Shown here: positions 34,543 through 47,854 of the stretch, in pieces | How positions within the stretch are numbered: the first letter of the stretch is position 1 | Layout of the letters: every line of letters begins with the position of its first letter | Origin: Acephala macrosclerotiorum | Taxonomy: Eukaryota; Ascomycota; Leotiomycetes; Helotiales; Mollisiaceae | NCBI GenBank assembly: GCA_014904845.1 | Contig: MU119252.1 | Coordinates: 1-64,000, forward strand | DNA: 64,000 nt | Reading direction: 5' to 3' | Program-made: the position numbers and the translations under genes | Notes under the pieces: generated by a model | What the model was told of the DNA's origin: nothing | The model's database searches: none | What the model saw: only the letters and a program-made list of their open reading frames with translations

Positions 34543-37529
34543 CTAATCATCTCTCAAATCGCCATACTCCCAAAGGCCGCGTCGGCCATTGATAGCCTCT
34601 TCTTGCTTCTCGTTCAAGAGCTCCAAGACGTCTGGCATGCCTCGCTCCCAGCCCTTCAGCTTCTTAGGCACCATAGCATGACCTTCGGCAACGATCTCCG
34701 CATTGATCGACTCAGTTGATGATGCCTCGCCCAAGGTTACATAGAGCGTGCCGTCTGGTCCAGTGTAGTCGACGTTTGCCATCAGCTCCTTGCCAGCAGT
34801 AATATCTTGGATGAAGCTGATGGCATCATTAAGGTAATCCTTGTTGGTGGGGAATTGGAGAAGTGAAAGGACTGCATCAACAGCTTGGGGTCGAAGTGAA
34901 GCAGGTTGGAATTGTGGCTGAGAAAGAGGGCGGAGTCGGGACCATGGGATCTTTTCACTGTTGCCGTAGTCGACGTAAACAACTTCGGCTTCCTTTGCTG
35001 TGCGGTCATTGGCACGAACTCGGGCACGATACCATTGTCCATCTTCAGTAAACTTGGCAGCAACGTACTCGCCCGTCTTTGGAGGACCATCAAGGCCTCT
35101 GTTGTTGGATGGGTTTAAGTGGAAGGACTTGAATTGTGCCATCATGGTCTCGAGAGCTGAAGTACCGGTGCCGATTTGCTGGAGCTTCAGCTTGCCATTC
35201 TCATCCATATGGGTGATAACGACATTCCGCAGGTCCTTTGCTCGTGGAACAACAGCATCTCCGTTCGTGTTATTGACAGGCTCATCGGCTTCCGCGCCCT
35301 CATTTGATGGATCCCAATCTGACCAAATTCCCTTTTGCTCATTCTTTGCTCTTAGCTCTGCCGCTAACAACTCGTTGCCCGCTGGCTCACCCTGGGATGC
35401 CCAAACAGTAGCAAGACCTTCCTCGACGAGGATCTTAGCAAATGACTCCTTGTTGATGTAAAGATCGCCGACGAATCCGCCCACCTTATCGATATTGTGA
35501 ATATCAATTTCGACATCGCGCTGAGTCAATCGCTTAGTTGCAAGATCATGAGCTTCTTGTCCACCTTTCTCAGCCTTGTCGTTTGGACCTCTGGCCGACT
35601 TTGGTGCTCGAATACCCCCTAGGACCAAGGTGATCTTGATGCTTTCGCGTGGAATCAAAACTGTAAATCTCGAGCCGCCTTTGACAAAATCGACAATCGC
35701 CGGAATCTTCTTCTGGCGTTGAAGAGAGCCAAGTTGTAGCTTTGCCGCCTTCAATGACTCCGATGCGTCAGTGTATTGCTTCGCCTTGGCAGGCTTTCCA
35801 GACCACATTCCCTTTCCATCCTTCTTCGCAGTCTCTTCTGCGGCTAATAGCTCATCGTAGTTGGGGGCACGATCGCTATCGTCTCGCTTATGCCGAACAA
35901 CAGAGCACCAGCCCTCTTGAACCAGGAGCAAATTGATGTTTTTGTCATTCATGGTGATTGTCGCAACTTCCTTGGCATCATACTGACCATTTGCTGGTCG
36001 AGTACCATCAATGCTTAATCGTACTTTCTTTCCAATGACCTTCTTGCGCAAAAATTCCTTCGCATCATCCCGGAAAGGTGCCTCAGCAGCCTCGTTCTGT
36101 CGAGGTCCACGGATGCTGCTAAGGTTGATACGCTTTTCGACTCCGGCTCTGTTTTGCACAAAGATGACATCGGCGCTGAAGACCTTTGTAACCTGAGCCT
36201 CCAGATTGCCTCCCTGAGACGATGCCTTTGCAATGTGATCCTTATACAAACCTTGCTTCTTTTGCTGTGCGACCTTCTCGGCTTCACGAAGCTCGGCCAT
36301 CCCTGCACCAAGCATAGTCGAGTGGAAGTCACTGCATCTTGCGTAGCCAGCTTCCAGAATATGCTTAGCGATTGTACCATGTCTTGGATGCTTCACGGTC
36401 GCAATGAGTTGGCCTTGGGGACTGAGTCCAAGGATTTCGATGTCGACCTCCCGCTGTAACAATCTGCTCTCGACAAACTTTCGGGCATCGTCACCATATT
36501 CTTCTGCAGGTTGAACTTGGCCATTCGATGGATTGACACGTTGGGTGGTAGGAGCTCGGATACCGGCAATCAAGGTCATAACTGGAACATATTAGCTGCT
36601 GAAATAAGAAATGTAAGAAATATGGTCTTACGTTGGTAATGCTTTGTGGGTGAAGCGAGCAAGCGGACCAGCATACGATCACCACTTAAGACACGCTCGA
36701 CTATCCCACGAACCTCCTTTCCCTTCCATTCGTCCAAAAATGCTTCAGAATCCCCCATGTCATGTTGAACGTCAGTTCGACCACCTGAACCATTTGTCTG
36801 CCAAAGGCCAAGGTCGTCGGCACGAGCCTTTGCTTCGAGGAGGCGAAGCTCAGCAAGTTGTTTCGCAGCCTCTGGTGTGTCTTCCTTTCTGCCAGCATCC
36901 TCTCTAAGCTTCAACCAGCCTGCCTTGATCATTTCCTCCGGTAGTCGGCGTCCATCCATCAAGTAGACAAGACCATATTCTCGCTTTGTATTCGGAATGG
37001 TATAAAGGACGCTGAATTGGACATTCACTCCAACGACCAATTTGCGCAATGCGTCTCGAGACTGGAAAGCCCATGGCTCATCTCCTTCCTTCTTCAAATG
37101 TGGAGATGTGCAGTATGCCAAAGAGAGGGTCTTTTCGTGGTCCGGGTTTTTCACAGAGCAAAGGATAAGGCTATCGCCGCTCAGGACTGACTTGACTCTG
37201 GCTGCTTGAAGAACCATGTTTTTGTAGTCGGCAGGTGGTACGTTTGGCTGTCCTTTCTTTCCAGAAGGAGGTGTCTTTGGTGCAGGGAATGGGTCGATGT
37301 ATGCCTTTGGTGCAGGAAATGGCTCTATTGTAGGTCCTGGGGCTGGAAAAGGCTCAATGGTGGGCTTTGGAGGGGGGAAAGGTTCAATTGTTGGTTTGGG
37401 AGCTGGAAAAGGTGAACTCTTGTTAGCAGAAGAACTACTACTTCGTGAAGATTTTGACTCTGCAGAAGTCTTGCGGCCATTGTTGCGCTGATTTGTCGCA
37501 TAACCAATCTTGTGTGTAAAGACAGGCAT
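34543..37529 (-). CDS. Staphylococcal nuclease/Tudor domain protein (Tudor-SN, SND1-like)
   Basis: Two exons, 37529-36632 and 36581-34543, with a 50-nt intron, give 978 residues. After a 90-residue disordered N-terminus come four staphylococcal-nuclease-like (OB-fold) repeats. The first starts at AARVKSVLSGDSLIL; the later ones carry GIVERVLSGDRMLV, QVTKVFSADVIFVQ and IVDFVKGGSRFTVL. A Tudor domain follows (YVAAKFTEDGQWYRARV and EVVYVDYGNSEKIPWSRLR), inserted in a fifth SN repeat that ends in GLWEYGDLRDD. Tudor-SN proteins are RNA-binding factors of cytoplasmic granules and RNA stability control; repeat nucleases may be inactive. The odd part is the N-terminus: family members usually begin almost directly with the first SN repeat, whereas here a proline-rich decapeptide repeat precedes it. 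Confidence 0.92.
37275..37412 (-). repeat. Decapeptide-coding repeat PFPAPKPTIE x4.5
   Basis: Residues 40-85 of the Tudor-SN protein consist of PFPAPKPTIE, PFPPPKPTIE, PFPAPGPTIE, PFPAPKAYID and a partial PFPAPK. The 30-bp unit is tandem at DNA level with few changes, so copy number is likely to vary between strains. Confidence 0.85.
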
Positions 37530-38591
37530 TTTGGAGATCGAGGTTATCGAATGTATAAGGAAGTAAGGTGGAAGGTGGTGTTAGGCGCAAAAATAGCAAT
37601 GTCGGTTCTGAAAGATTGTGGAGTGCGGAAGGTTGTTGAAGAAGACAAGAGACAAGCGAATGTCTTTTCTAGTGAATGTAGAAGGGTCCTGTCGGATACC
37701 TTAAATATGCAGTTGTAGAGGTCCTCAGGTGAGTTGCCGCAAAAGTTGAAATTGACGCCAGGCGGGTAGCAGTAGAGCGAAAGAGTAAGTCGCGACTTGC
37801 TATTGCTGCCGGGTAATGCTGAATTGAGTCCGACAAACTTGATTCCAGAGGTGTATTTTGTAGTTTCGAGTTTGCGGAGCGGTGTCGGTCGTCGTTTCCA
37901 TGCGCAACGTGGATATTCTTTTGTAGGGTGACGGCATGCGGTCTGCAGGAAAGAACTGTTTGGACGGCAAGGAGATATTGTTTACTTACAACTTTGGTCG
38001 GTTTTCTTCTCAATTACTGATTGCAAGCGAGCAAAATTTCCTTCAATTCAAGATTGTAGCTGTCAATGGACGTTGTAAAATGGGAGCCACTTTGTCGAAG
38101 CTGAAGACAGATCAACACCTTCAAAATGTCGAGATCGTGTGCCTTGATCCCTGACCGCCTTCCTATTAGCTCATAGGAGGGGTCAGCTCGGAGACTACCT
38201 AGGCCTACCTAGGTAAATTAGACGACCACGTGATGCAGAACGATGGAGGGGCTGAAGTCGAGGCATGGTGCTACCTCGCAACAAAATAGTGGTGGTGTAT
38301 TGTGGTTAGTAGGAAGTTCACGGAAAATCGTGACCTTATCCTTCTAAGATTACAATAGGCACGGCGGCCACTTACCGGAGGACACGTAAGTAAAGTGTAA
38401 AGCACAGTAGAAACACTAGTGACAAGAATCTCGAGACAATATCACTTCATCATTCTCGAAAACAGAGAATGGGTAACATCAGCGATTTTGATTCTGGACT
38501 ATTGGATAGCTAAGCCAGCTTGCTTTTTATCTGGATTGTCAAATCACCGCGCCATCAGCTCGCCCACCCACAGGAGTTTTGCGTGATAAAC
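37530..38591. other. Intergenic between Tudor-SN and superoxide dismutase genes
   Basis: Holds the Tudor-SN promoter and the sod1 3' region. A tacctaggcctacctaggta palindrome-like repeat lies around 38,196-38,214. No gene seen. Confidence 0.5.
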
Positions 38592-39465
38592 TTAAGCTGC
38601 GATGCCAATGACACCTAGTTCCCTAAGTCAGTAAACGTTTCTACAAAACGCGAAGGATCGAAGAGCTACATACCACAAGCAGGGCGAGTTCCAGCATTGC
38701 CGGTCTTCTTGGACTCCTCGTTGCCTCCCTTGCCGAGATCATCGGTGCCGGAATGAACGACAACAGTTCGCTATATTCTATCAGCCATATGCATATGTTC
38801 CTAGATGTCCAACATACGCCAATAACGCTGAGGGGACCAATCAATTTGATGAGACTGTCCGTGGTGGTACCCTTGCCATTACCTTGAGCATCGGTCTCGA
38901 AGTTGCCTAAGTCACCAACGTGGCGGATCTCATCCTCGGGAGCTCCGTGAGTCTTGCTGTGTGGGTTGACTAGAGATATCTTCAGCCTTATGTCCAGCAG
39001 TATGTAGGATATGTAGACCACTAACAGTGGGGGCCAGCGGATGTGCAGCCGTTGGTGTTGTCACCGAATTGGTGGACGTGCATGCCACGCTTAGCATTGG
39101 GGTCGTTGCCCTTGATATCCCATGTGATGGTGGTAGGGGAGCTCTCAGACTCTTGCTCGAAGGTAACGGTGCCGGAGATCTTCGAGTCTCCTCGGACGGT
39201 AGCAACTGCAGATGAAGAGAGACATGTCAGCAAGGATCGGAGGATGTGGTAGGACAGCTAAAAATAGTAGGACATAAAACGCCATTGGATATGAAGCTGA
39301 TAGGATGCTTAGATGGTAGACATCCGGGTTTGCAATTTGCCCCATTGAGGTCTAAATCGTGCTCATATGCTCTCTAGCGACCCCGCCAACCAGCTCGACT
39401 CTGGCTGGTACGGGGGCGGGGGCGGGCCGCAATAAATAAACATGGAACGTACCTGCTTTGACCAT
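38592..39465 (-). CDS. sod1: Cu/Zn superoxide dismutase
   Basis: Converts superoxide to hydrogen peroxide and oxygen in cytosol and intermembrane space. Five exons (39465-39453, 39205-39026, 38969-38818, 38770-38674, 38614-38592; introns 247, 56, 47 and 59 nt) give exactly 154 residues, the normal length. The first exon codes only MVKA plus one base. Metal ligands are all present: HVHQFGD (two Cu histidines), [12 protein letters not shown] (bridging and Zn histidines), RHVGDLGN (Zn His and Asp) and [10 protein letters not shown] (Cu His). The disulfide cysteines in GCTSAGPH and RPACGVIG are present, and the C-terminus is ACGVIGIAA. No signal peptide, so it is the intracellular form. Confidence 0.96.
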
Positions 39466-41532
39466 TTTGATTGATTTTGGGTATTTGTTGATGATTGTTG
39501 TGAGAATTGAAGTGTTGTTGAAAGTGGGAAGAGAAGGATGGAGATCGTGGTCGAAATATGGAAGATGACGAAAAGTCCGAAGTGGGGTAAGGATGTCGAG
39601 GTCGGAGCTCCCAAGCCGACGACGCAAACTACAAATAGACCTCACTATCACGTGGAAGCACTTATTATCTCGAATATCGATGAGATCTCGTTGGAGATCC
39701 TACGCATTGCTTTTCCCGCTTTGGGCAATTATCGGAAGTAATATCTCGCATCTTGACAGCATGAAACGAAACGTTCCTCCCACCACCATCAACTTCTGGA
39801 CCTCCGAGGACTACCGGTACATCAGCATCACAAAATCAACAAGAGACCATGTTCCGCACTACCCGCTTCTCCCATCGGACTTAGGATATATCGATTCTCT
39901 GAATAGCCTCGTCAATGCTGTTAAGCATGCGAGGTCCAAAGCTCGAGTCTCCAGAGAACGCGTCCATCCCAAGCAGAGTCTTGAGGCAAGAAACAGGTCA
40001 AACCTTATTCTATTCTCTTACTACACATGAAACGTCAACTGTCCTTTGCCGTACTGTACGGTACGGCAAATTTTGTCCAGAGCATATCTTGATTGCCGTC
40101 CAAAGTGGCGAATACATTGGAGTTCGAGAATCAGTCGACGCAATAATTCCGGTTGGCCATATAATTGCGTGATCGATATTGCTTGGTGCCCTTGAGACCT
40201 CTTTTTGACCGTTCAAGAAGTCTCAGAATTCCGAATCTGGCCATCAAAGGCAGTCCACGAACTACCGGCACCTATCAATCGTTGGGCGCGGCTCGGAGAG
40301 GAGCCATCTGAAAGAGTAAGGTGTCACCAACTATGGCCCACAGCGTTCACCAGCCAGGCGAGGCTTAAGGCAGATTATCGAATCGTTTTCAACAAGACTG
40401 CAGCTTCAGAAATCGCTCATGAGAAGTCATCGAGATAGGTACTGTACAGGATTGCAGATGCTGAAGAATCAACGAGTATTAATATCTTGGGGGCCAAAAA
40501 TATCCCGGTTAATGGTATCCAGCAAGTCATGGAGTTTAAAAGACCCTTTTAACTTTTTTAACCGCCCAGTTGGCCTAAATGGCCTAGATAGCCTCAACCA
40601 TCAGCCCTATAAATCGAGAAACTTAAACCGACATACCGGAAACAATAGAAATAAGAAAGAAACGAAAGCTGATGCTCTGACACAGCACAGACCGGGAGCT
40701 TGAAGGGACTGTTTCAATATCATTGTCTTCTTATGCTCACCAGCCACATCTGTTGATCGTAGGGCTGTTCTGTGGCGCAGTGTCAGCTCCCACGCGGCGT
40801 CAAAAGTCCTGATGGGGTTGATCAACGAGGCGACCTGGAAGGATTTCATGATGGTGCAGCAGATGACTGTAATTATGACCACGAAAGCTGAATTATCAAA
40901 GAATTTCACATGAATCAGGTAGTGCGAAAGATGCGTAGTTGTCCGTAGATTCGTATCTCACGTACAGAAGAGTGTGGGACGTCTGTTGACCAATGAGGAC
41001 GAGGCAGTTGCGACAATGCTCCAGATGCGAGATCAGCTCTCCAACTGTGCCGGGCAGAATCTTCAAAACTTCAACAATACAATCCGAACGAGAACGGGCT
41101 CGAGGTGAAGAGTCCTGAAGAACGCCTACCTGTGTACGACTCTCCGAGAGAGTTTTGTGCGAACGAGCCTGGTCGCTGCTGCCTTCGATTTTCCAACAAC
41201 GCCCGCCGCTCGTCGCAAGCAACTTTGGGCCCGAACGAGGAGGCGCGAGTTCGAGCCGACTTCACGACAAAGGCAAGAGCCTCGAGGAGGACTCACGAAA
41301 TCGCAGAGAGAGAAGGTTTCATCAACCATATACTCCTCGCGGATGGCTCCATAGTCGGAAAGGACACAACAGCCTGCCCACGACAGCTCTCAAATGCGGT
41401 ACGATACAGTATCAACTCACTACAACGGCCAAGAGCCACGCAGGTCGCATCGTTAGACCCCCGATATTGGTGACTTTTATCCTCTGGTACGAATAGACAG
41501 CTCCTGCATCGCAAGCCAATCTGCGAGGAGCG
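39466..41532. other. Long intergenic region, sod1 / Rho GEF
   Basis: About 2 kb holding the sod1 promoter and the promoter and leader of the Rho GEF gene. Frames are short and inconsistent. A 26-bp perfect-arm palindrome lies at 40045-40070. No gene I can defend. Confidence 0.5.
40045..40070. repeat. Perfect inverted repeat, 10-bp arms
   Basis: Arms tttgccgtac and gtacggcaaa are perfect inverted copies separated by tgtacg. It may be a protein-binding palindrome or a small hairpin; no coding context. Confidence 0.7.
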
Positions 41533-44500
41533 ATGTCTTTCAGAAACAACGGGCAGGACAGAAGGTGGGGACATATTCCTCCTGCGCAATATGGAGGAGG
41601 CACACAAGACTCGAACTATTCGAATCCGGGCCTGCGCCGGCAGTCAAGTTTTGATAATGGAGATGACGCAGCTTTCATCGACTCGAATGGCAATAGATAC
41701 CCAGGTAGTGGTGCGCCTCCAGCTGCTGGAAGGACTGCAAACATACCACAGGAGGACCTTTTCTTGACGAGTCCAACGTCTCAAAGTCCTCGTTCCCCAG
41801 GTCAGAGTTCGTTTGGAAGCTCTGCAATGTCTGGATATCAGCATCAATATCAGCCTTTTCCTGGTGCTCCACAATCCCCGCAGGTGCCGTACAACCCTCA
41901 GAATTTTGCTCGGACACAATCTCAGTCGCAAGCAAACCAATACCGACCACAGCCTACCTATAACCCCGCGGCCTCTGCAAATACAGCACATCAACCATAT
42001 AATCCAGCGTTGTACCAAGCTCCTCAATCGGCCTCACAACCAGCACGGCATGGAACGGTCTCTGGGTACAATACATACTCGAGTTCATACAACTCGCCCC
42101 CATTGCCGCAAGCACCGACGTCTCCTTCATACTGGCCAAGTCCGTCGAATGTGCAGCAACAGCAGCAGTATTATGCCCCTCCTGTTCCTTCAAGACCATC
42201 GCAGTATGAACAACCATTGGCTAACCCGACCTATACGCCCTCAAATTCAGCTCCTCTGCCGCCACGACAACCAATGTACAACCCACCTCCATCATCAGCT
42301 CCCTACCCCTCGAACGGTGACAATTACGGCCAAAGTGAATACAGACCTACGACTACGAATCAGGTCAATTACCCTGATTATGGAAGTTACTCACAAGCCT
42401 TGACATCACATTCGCAACCAGCGTATAGTGAAGATTACGCCCACCGACCAAAACCTTCGTCGAGTCACTCTAATACTGGTTCCACGATCCCACCTTTGTC
42501 TCAGCAAGGCTCGCCTAGTGGGTCTGGCTTACAGAGACACCCTACCCTAAGACCGCTACCGAGTGCTCCCGTGGATAGCGATACAGGTGACGACGATGAT
42601 TGGAGAATCCATGAGAACGATAGCATATCTCAAGAACAACTTTTTGCAGACATTGGGAGTGCTCTTGAAACTTCGACTTCGAGGCGGGGCAGGCCACAAG
42701 GCATTGATCAGCGAAACGGCGACCTTTTGGACAGTGAGCTTCAAGATCTCCATAGGTATGATTCGAGGGCTACTACCGTTGGTGCATCCGGCGTCGATCG
42801 ATATGCTTCTAATGCTTCGACTTTGAACAATCGGGAATCCACGTATGACCGCTTTAGCGAAGACGACGAGAGCGATCTTGAAGCCGCTGCTGGCCTCGAA
42901 GCTATGCGGATTGCCGAAGAGCAGGACCAGATGGGAGGAACAGGAGCCCTAAGCTTTGGCACTTATGATCCTCAGGCTGTTTCTCATAAAACTCCATCTC
43001 GTGAAGAGAGTAGTGACAGCGACTACAAGCATATGGATCTCGGTCTTGTTGGAGGTGGTTATGATGCTCATATGTCCTATGGGGACGACTTAAGTGGGGT
43101 GCACACCGGTCACAGCAGTGAAATGGAGGACCAGAGCCGACCTCTACCAACTCCTCAGGATCTAGGACGTTCTGACAGTTATAGCCGTAATACAACAGCC
43201 GCGGGCCTTGGAGGAATGACTGACTACTCTATCCCTGGAGTTGGCGATATCCATCCTTTCCCTGCCTTCGAAGCTGCTAGAGTCGACACTTTTGGTACTG
43301 GTGGACTGCAAAGACCGACGTCCCAATCCCATAGACTTAGCTTTGACGAGGGTGACGAGCAAGTTTTGCTTCACTCTCGACTATCTGAGTCTCGACAAAG
43401 CGGGAGATCAGGTAGTGACAGCCCCTCTCGTGATGAAATGCCCGAGCTGTTCTACCACCCTGGTATGGGTAGCTCCCCTTACAATCGACCGCTCCCTGCC
43501 GTTCCCCCATTATCCGAAAACAGGACGCCGCAGCTATTGCCTGCCGGATCGTACAGGGCCGGTCATCAATATACACATTCGTACAACTCCAGCACCGAAA
43601 GCCGGCCTTACTATCCTCCAAGTGGCCCTGATGCATATCCTTCGCAAAGTATGCTCACTCCTGGTAGCCAATATGTTCCTAGGTCATCTTCTTTGTCTAG
43701 CCACAGTAGTACACCGCAAACTGTACCTCCGGTCAGGTCGAAGACAGACGCGGAAGAAAGACAGGCGAGACAGAAGGCAGCCCGCTTGGCCGGTCGACCA
43801 TTAAGTGGCCTCGATGGATACGACATGGGCGCTACTCCTCAATCTTCAATGACACTAGATCTTCCTGCTTTGCCGGCCGGCAGGCGGAAGAAATTTTCAC
43901 CTTCGAGGTTGTCTACTGCGGATTATGCTAAGTGCAGAGAGCCTTGGGCTTTAAGTGGTATTGCTGCATGGATCCGCGAGATGGCTGGTGGTGAAACTGG
44001 AGAAGGCGAATCTGATTTGCGGCAAAAGACAATCGAGGATGGTCTCGTGGCTTTGTTCACACACAAAGTTCCTACTATGAATACCGCGGACGCTGAGACT
44101 CTGAGTCAAAGAGTGGTCAAATCTATGTTTGATGCTGATATTCTTTTGCCAGAAGAGGAATGGGTCAAATTCGGAGGTGGCGAAATTTCAGGAGTTCTTT
44201 GGCAACTTACTGGTTCTGGATGTTATGCCCCCAAGGTCCACGAGCAGGAAATCCATGGGCGATGTTATTCGCATCACTGCACGCGTACACTGAAGAAGAT
44301 CAATCTTCAGACTCACGTGCTTGAGCCGTCGAGGAAATCGGAGGACTGGGTGACCTTCTTCAAGTTGACGAAAGAGAATCTTGAAGGTGCCACCAAGAAA
44401 GAAATCGAACGTCAAAACAATCTACACGAGATTGTTATGTCTGAGGATACATATATGGACCAAATTAATGTCTTAAGAGTGCTCTACCGAGATGATCTTG

Positions 44501-46984
44501 CATCATGGCAACCGCCAATCATTGCAAAGAACAAGGTCACGAAGTTTATCTCCTCCGTCTTCGGCAAGATCGAAGCTATCAAGGAGGTCAACGAGAACTA
44601 CCTCTTGGCTCAACTGAAGTATCGACAAAAAGAGCAAGGACCATGGGTCATTGGCTACAGCGACATATTCCGAGAATGGATCAGAAAAGCTAGGTCTGCA
44701 TATGTCGAATATGCTGCAGGCTTTCCATATGCCGTGCATCTTGTGCGCAAGGAGGCGGACAGGAATCTTCTCTTCCGACAATTCCTTGACCAAGCCCGAG
44801 ATAACAAGTTGTCTGGCCGTCTAGATTGGAACACGTATCTCAAGGCACCCATCACTCGGTTGCAAAGATATACTCTGTTGCTTAGCACTGTTCTGAAGAA
44901 CATGAAGCAAGACACGGAAGAGAAAGTCACCCTTTCCACTGCAATCGAAGAGATCAAGGCTGTGACATTGGAGTGCGATGCCAAAGTCGATGAGCAATCT
45001 AAGAAGGTAGAGCTGATTGAATTACAGTCTAAGCTCTACCTTCGACCTGGCATGGAACGCGTTGAGCTGAATCTTGATCATCTCGGGCGTGAGCTTATCT
45101 TCAAGGGCGACCTTCAGCGTGCTGGAGCAAATAGATTTGCATGGTTGGAGACGCATGCAATTTTGTTCGACCACTACCTTGTGCTTGCCAAGACAGTTGC
45201 CAAAGCAGACACCGCTGCCGGTAGGAAGAAGGAGGTTTACGATGTGTCGAAGCTTGTAAGTTTCTTGTATTTTTGAGTAGACTTGTGCTCATACGTACTA
45301 GCCTATTCCAATGCAGCTACTCGTCTTGGAAAGTATCAACGACGATCCGGTAGTGAAGTCTTCCGTTAAAGGCCTAGGCGCAGTGACGACCGTCACGAAG
45401 ACCGCATCCGCTTCTGACTCGAGGTTGAATCGTATGAACACCAATGGCCCCGAACGACAGAACACGCTGGAGCACACCCAGTCTAATCAATCGATACCAT
45501 CGGTCAACTCGGTCACTAGACTCGCACAGTCCAATACCAACGATGGAGACGCCAAATCCATGTTCCCCTTCAGAGTCAAGCACCTTGGCAAGGCGGAAGT
45601 ATACACTCTTTACGCTCCAACTGCTCAGAATAGACAGGATTGGTGTGAAAAGATTCTGGAAGCCAAGACCCGTCACGCAGCTTCCCTGTTCGAGCAAAAT
45701 GCCGAACCATTCCGTCTTCGCGTAATGGCAGACAGCGCATTCGCATACGATGTCGCAACTGCATCATCACAGCGAGCTGTCGTATCTGTGCAAGGCACAC
45801 CGTTGGATCGCGCGATTCGAGAGATGGAAAAGGCGACTGGAGGTGTTCCGCGACCCGGGCCTGTTTGCAGAGCTCAAGTCAACTGTGCTACTGCCTTCAA
45901 CTGCTACGGCAAGGGTATGGTTGCCATCGGTACTGACTATGGTGTCTATACTTCCGAGGCATCGAATCCTCGTGGCTGGACGAGAGTAAGTACAGGAGTC
46001 TTAAGCACTATGAAGTCTGCTAATCAACCGCAGTCAATTACAATGAATCGGGTAACACAAATAGCTGTGCTCGAGGAGTTCTCGCTATGCTTGATCATTG
46101 CCGACAAAGCTCTGATTGCATACCACCTGGATGTTGTGGTACCGGTTTCTAATTTCCCAGCTCCGCATCACGACACAGCACGACGCGCGCCTCAAAAGCT
46201 CTCCGGCACGCGAGACGTATCTTTCTTCGCTACTGCACGTATGAAGGACCGAACATTAGTCTTCTACAAGAAGCGCGAAGGTCTCCATTCCACATTCAAG
46301 GTCCTCGAACCTGTCTTCCAAAAGTCAACTGAAAAGAAATCTCGTCTCTTCGGCAAGAAATTTAGCGGCACCACAGAATTCTTCCGCGAATTCGACGAGT
46401 TCTACATCCCTACCGAATGCTTCACTATCAATCTTTTCCACACCTATATCGCCATCTCCACTCTCAAAGGTTTCGAACTCATGACCCTCGACAAGAAAGT
46501 GCCCATGAGTATTCCAGACACCAAGAACCCTCAAATCGGCAACATCGCCAATCGACTCCAAGGCCAGAAACCACTTGGCATGTTCCGTCTTTCGGATGCC
46601 GAGTTCTTACTCTGCTACGAAGAATGCGGTGTCTACGTCGATAAGCACGGCGAAGTCTCTCGTTCTGTGATCATGGAGTTCGTGGGTAAAGCCAAGACCG
46701 CCGCCATGTATGGCGCTTATCTTGTACTCTTCGACTCTGATTTCGTTGAGGTCAGAAATGCAGAAAATGGAAGATTGAGACAGGTCATTGCTGGTAGAGA
46801 TGTGAGATGCCTGGATTATGGGATCAATCCTTTAGGAGCTGGAGCCATGACAAGTCAGATGACTCCTGGCGGTTTCCCAGGCGGTGCGGAGAGGAGGACG
46901 TTGAAGTTGGCGATGGCTCATCCGGAGATTATTGGAAGTCAGATTGTGTTGGAGATGGTGCTTAATGAGGGGCATTCTGAGTGA
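41533..46984 (+). CDS. rom2: Rho1 guanine nucleotide exchange factor, Rom2/Rgf type
   Basis: Activates Rho1 for cell-wall integrity and polarised growth, acting at the plasma membrane. Exons 41533-45255, 45302-45985 and 46034-46984 (46- and 48-nt introns) give 1,785 residues. The second intron is in frame and stop-free. The first ~770 residues are disordered and rich in Pro, Gln, Ser and Tyr. Then come a DEP-like domain (EPWALSGIAAWIREM to SGVLWQLTGSG), the RhoGEF DH domain (ERQNNLHEIVMSEDTYMDQI to APITRLQRYTLLL), a PH domain (ELIFKGDLQRAG to WCEKILEAK) and a C-terminal CNH/citron domain (VNCATAFNCYGKGMVAIGTD to the end). This order matches Rom2/Rgf1. It is longer than the yeast proteins because of the N-terminus. 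Confidence 0.92.
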
Positions 46985-47854
46985 CAGGTGGACGGTCTGA
47001 AGATGGAAAACACGATACCCAGCCAAAAGAGACGACGCAACGACAAGTGATAGACATGAAGGCAAGAGAAGATTATGCCTACTGGAGGAAGAAGGACTCG
47101 AACATCACGAGGAGCGCGTCACGACTCATGCATACGAAAAATCGGCCCCACGTATACAGTTTTGCACACTCCATACAATATATCAAGCAAGCAAGCGAGC
47201 GCCAGTTCATGGAATTGGCGGGATGGGATTAATGACCGAATGGGCTTGGTTCTAGTCCTTTTTGTTTTCTGCGGCTCGGGAAGATACATTCTTGGCTGCA
47301 TTGGCGTCGGGAGTTGGGGTGTTTGTTTTTTTAAGCTCTTCTATTGCAGTTGGAAATCATTGTACGACTTGGGTATTCCCTTGGTGCAGAGAAAATAATT
47401 CTACACTTTATTTTCCAACGAGTATTTGCTTGTATCCTTGCTCCACCATTGTTGCAAGGATATGCGGATCCGCGGCAGTCTCCTTTGCGACAAGTGCACA
47501 AATACTGTACGAGCATCGACACTCTGGTCAGCCAACCTGTCACTCCGCAGAAACACAATCTTGAGCCACACAGCACGGAGATGTAGGTATCAGCTATATG
47601 GGTTCTTGTGATACCGGTATTATGAGGTGGCGTGTACCGGAGTCAACTTCCGGACTTGAAGCTATGATGTCAGATATTTACCTTTACTTCCAACTTCGCA
47701 TGATCAGGTATTTGTACTGTACACAACAAACAAACAAACAAGTACTTCCCATCGTCCCTCACTCTCACTTCTTTCTTCGCATACTCATACTACCTGAACA
47801 ATTCTCCATCCATCCATCTATCTCACTTTGCAGAAAAGTAGTTGAAAAGACAGA
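46985..47854. other. Intergenic, no gene seen
   Basis: 870 bases between two plus-strand genes. Short CA/AAC repeats near 47,727-47,740 and catc repeats near 47,810 lie in the likely leader of the next gene. Confidence 0.5.
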
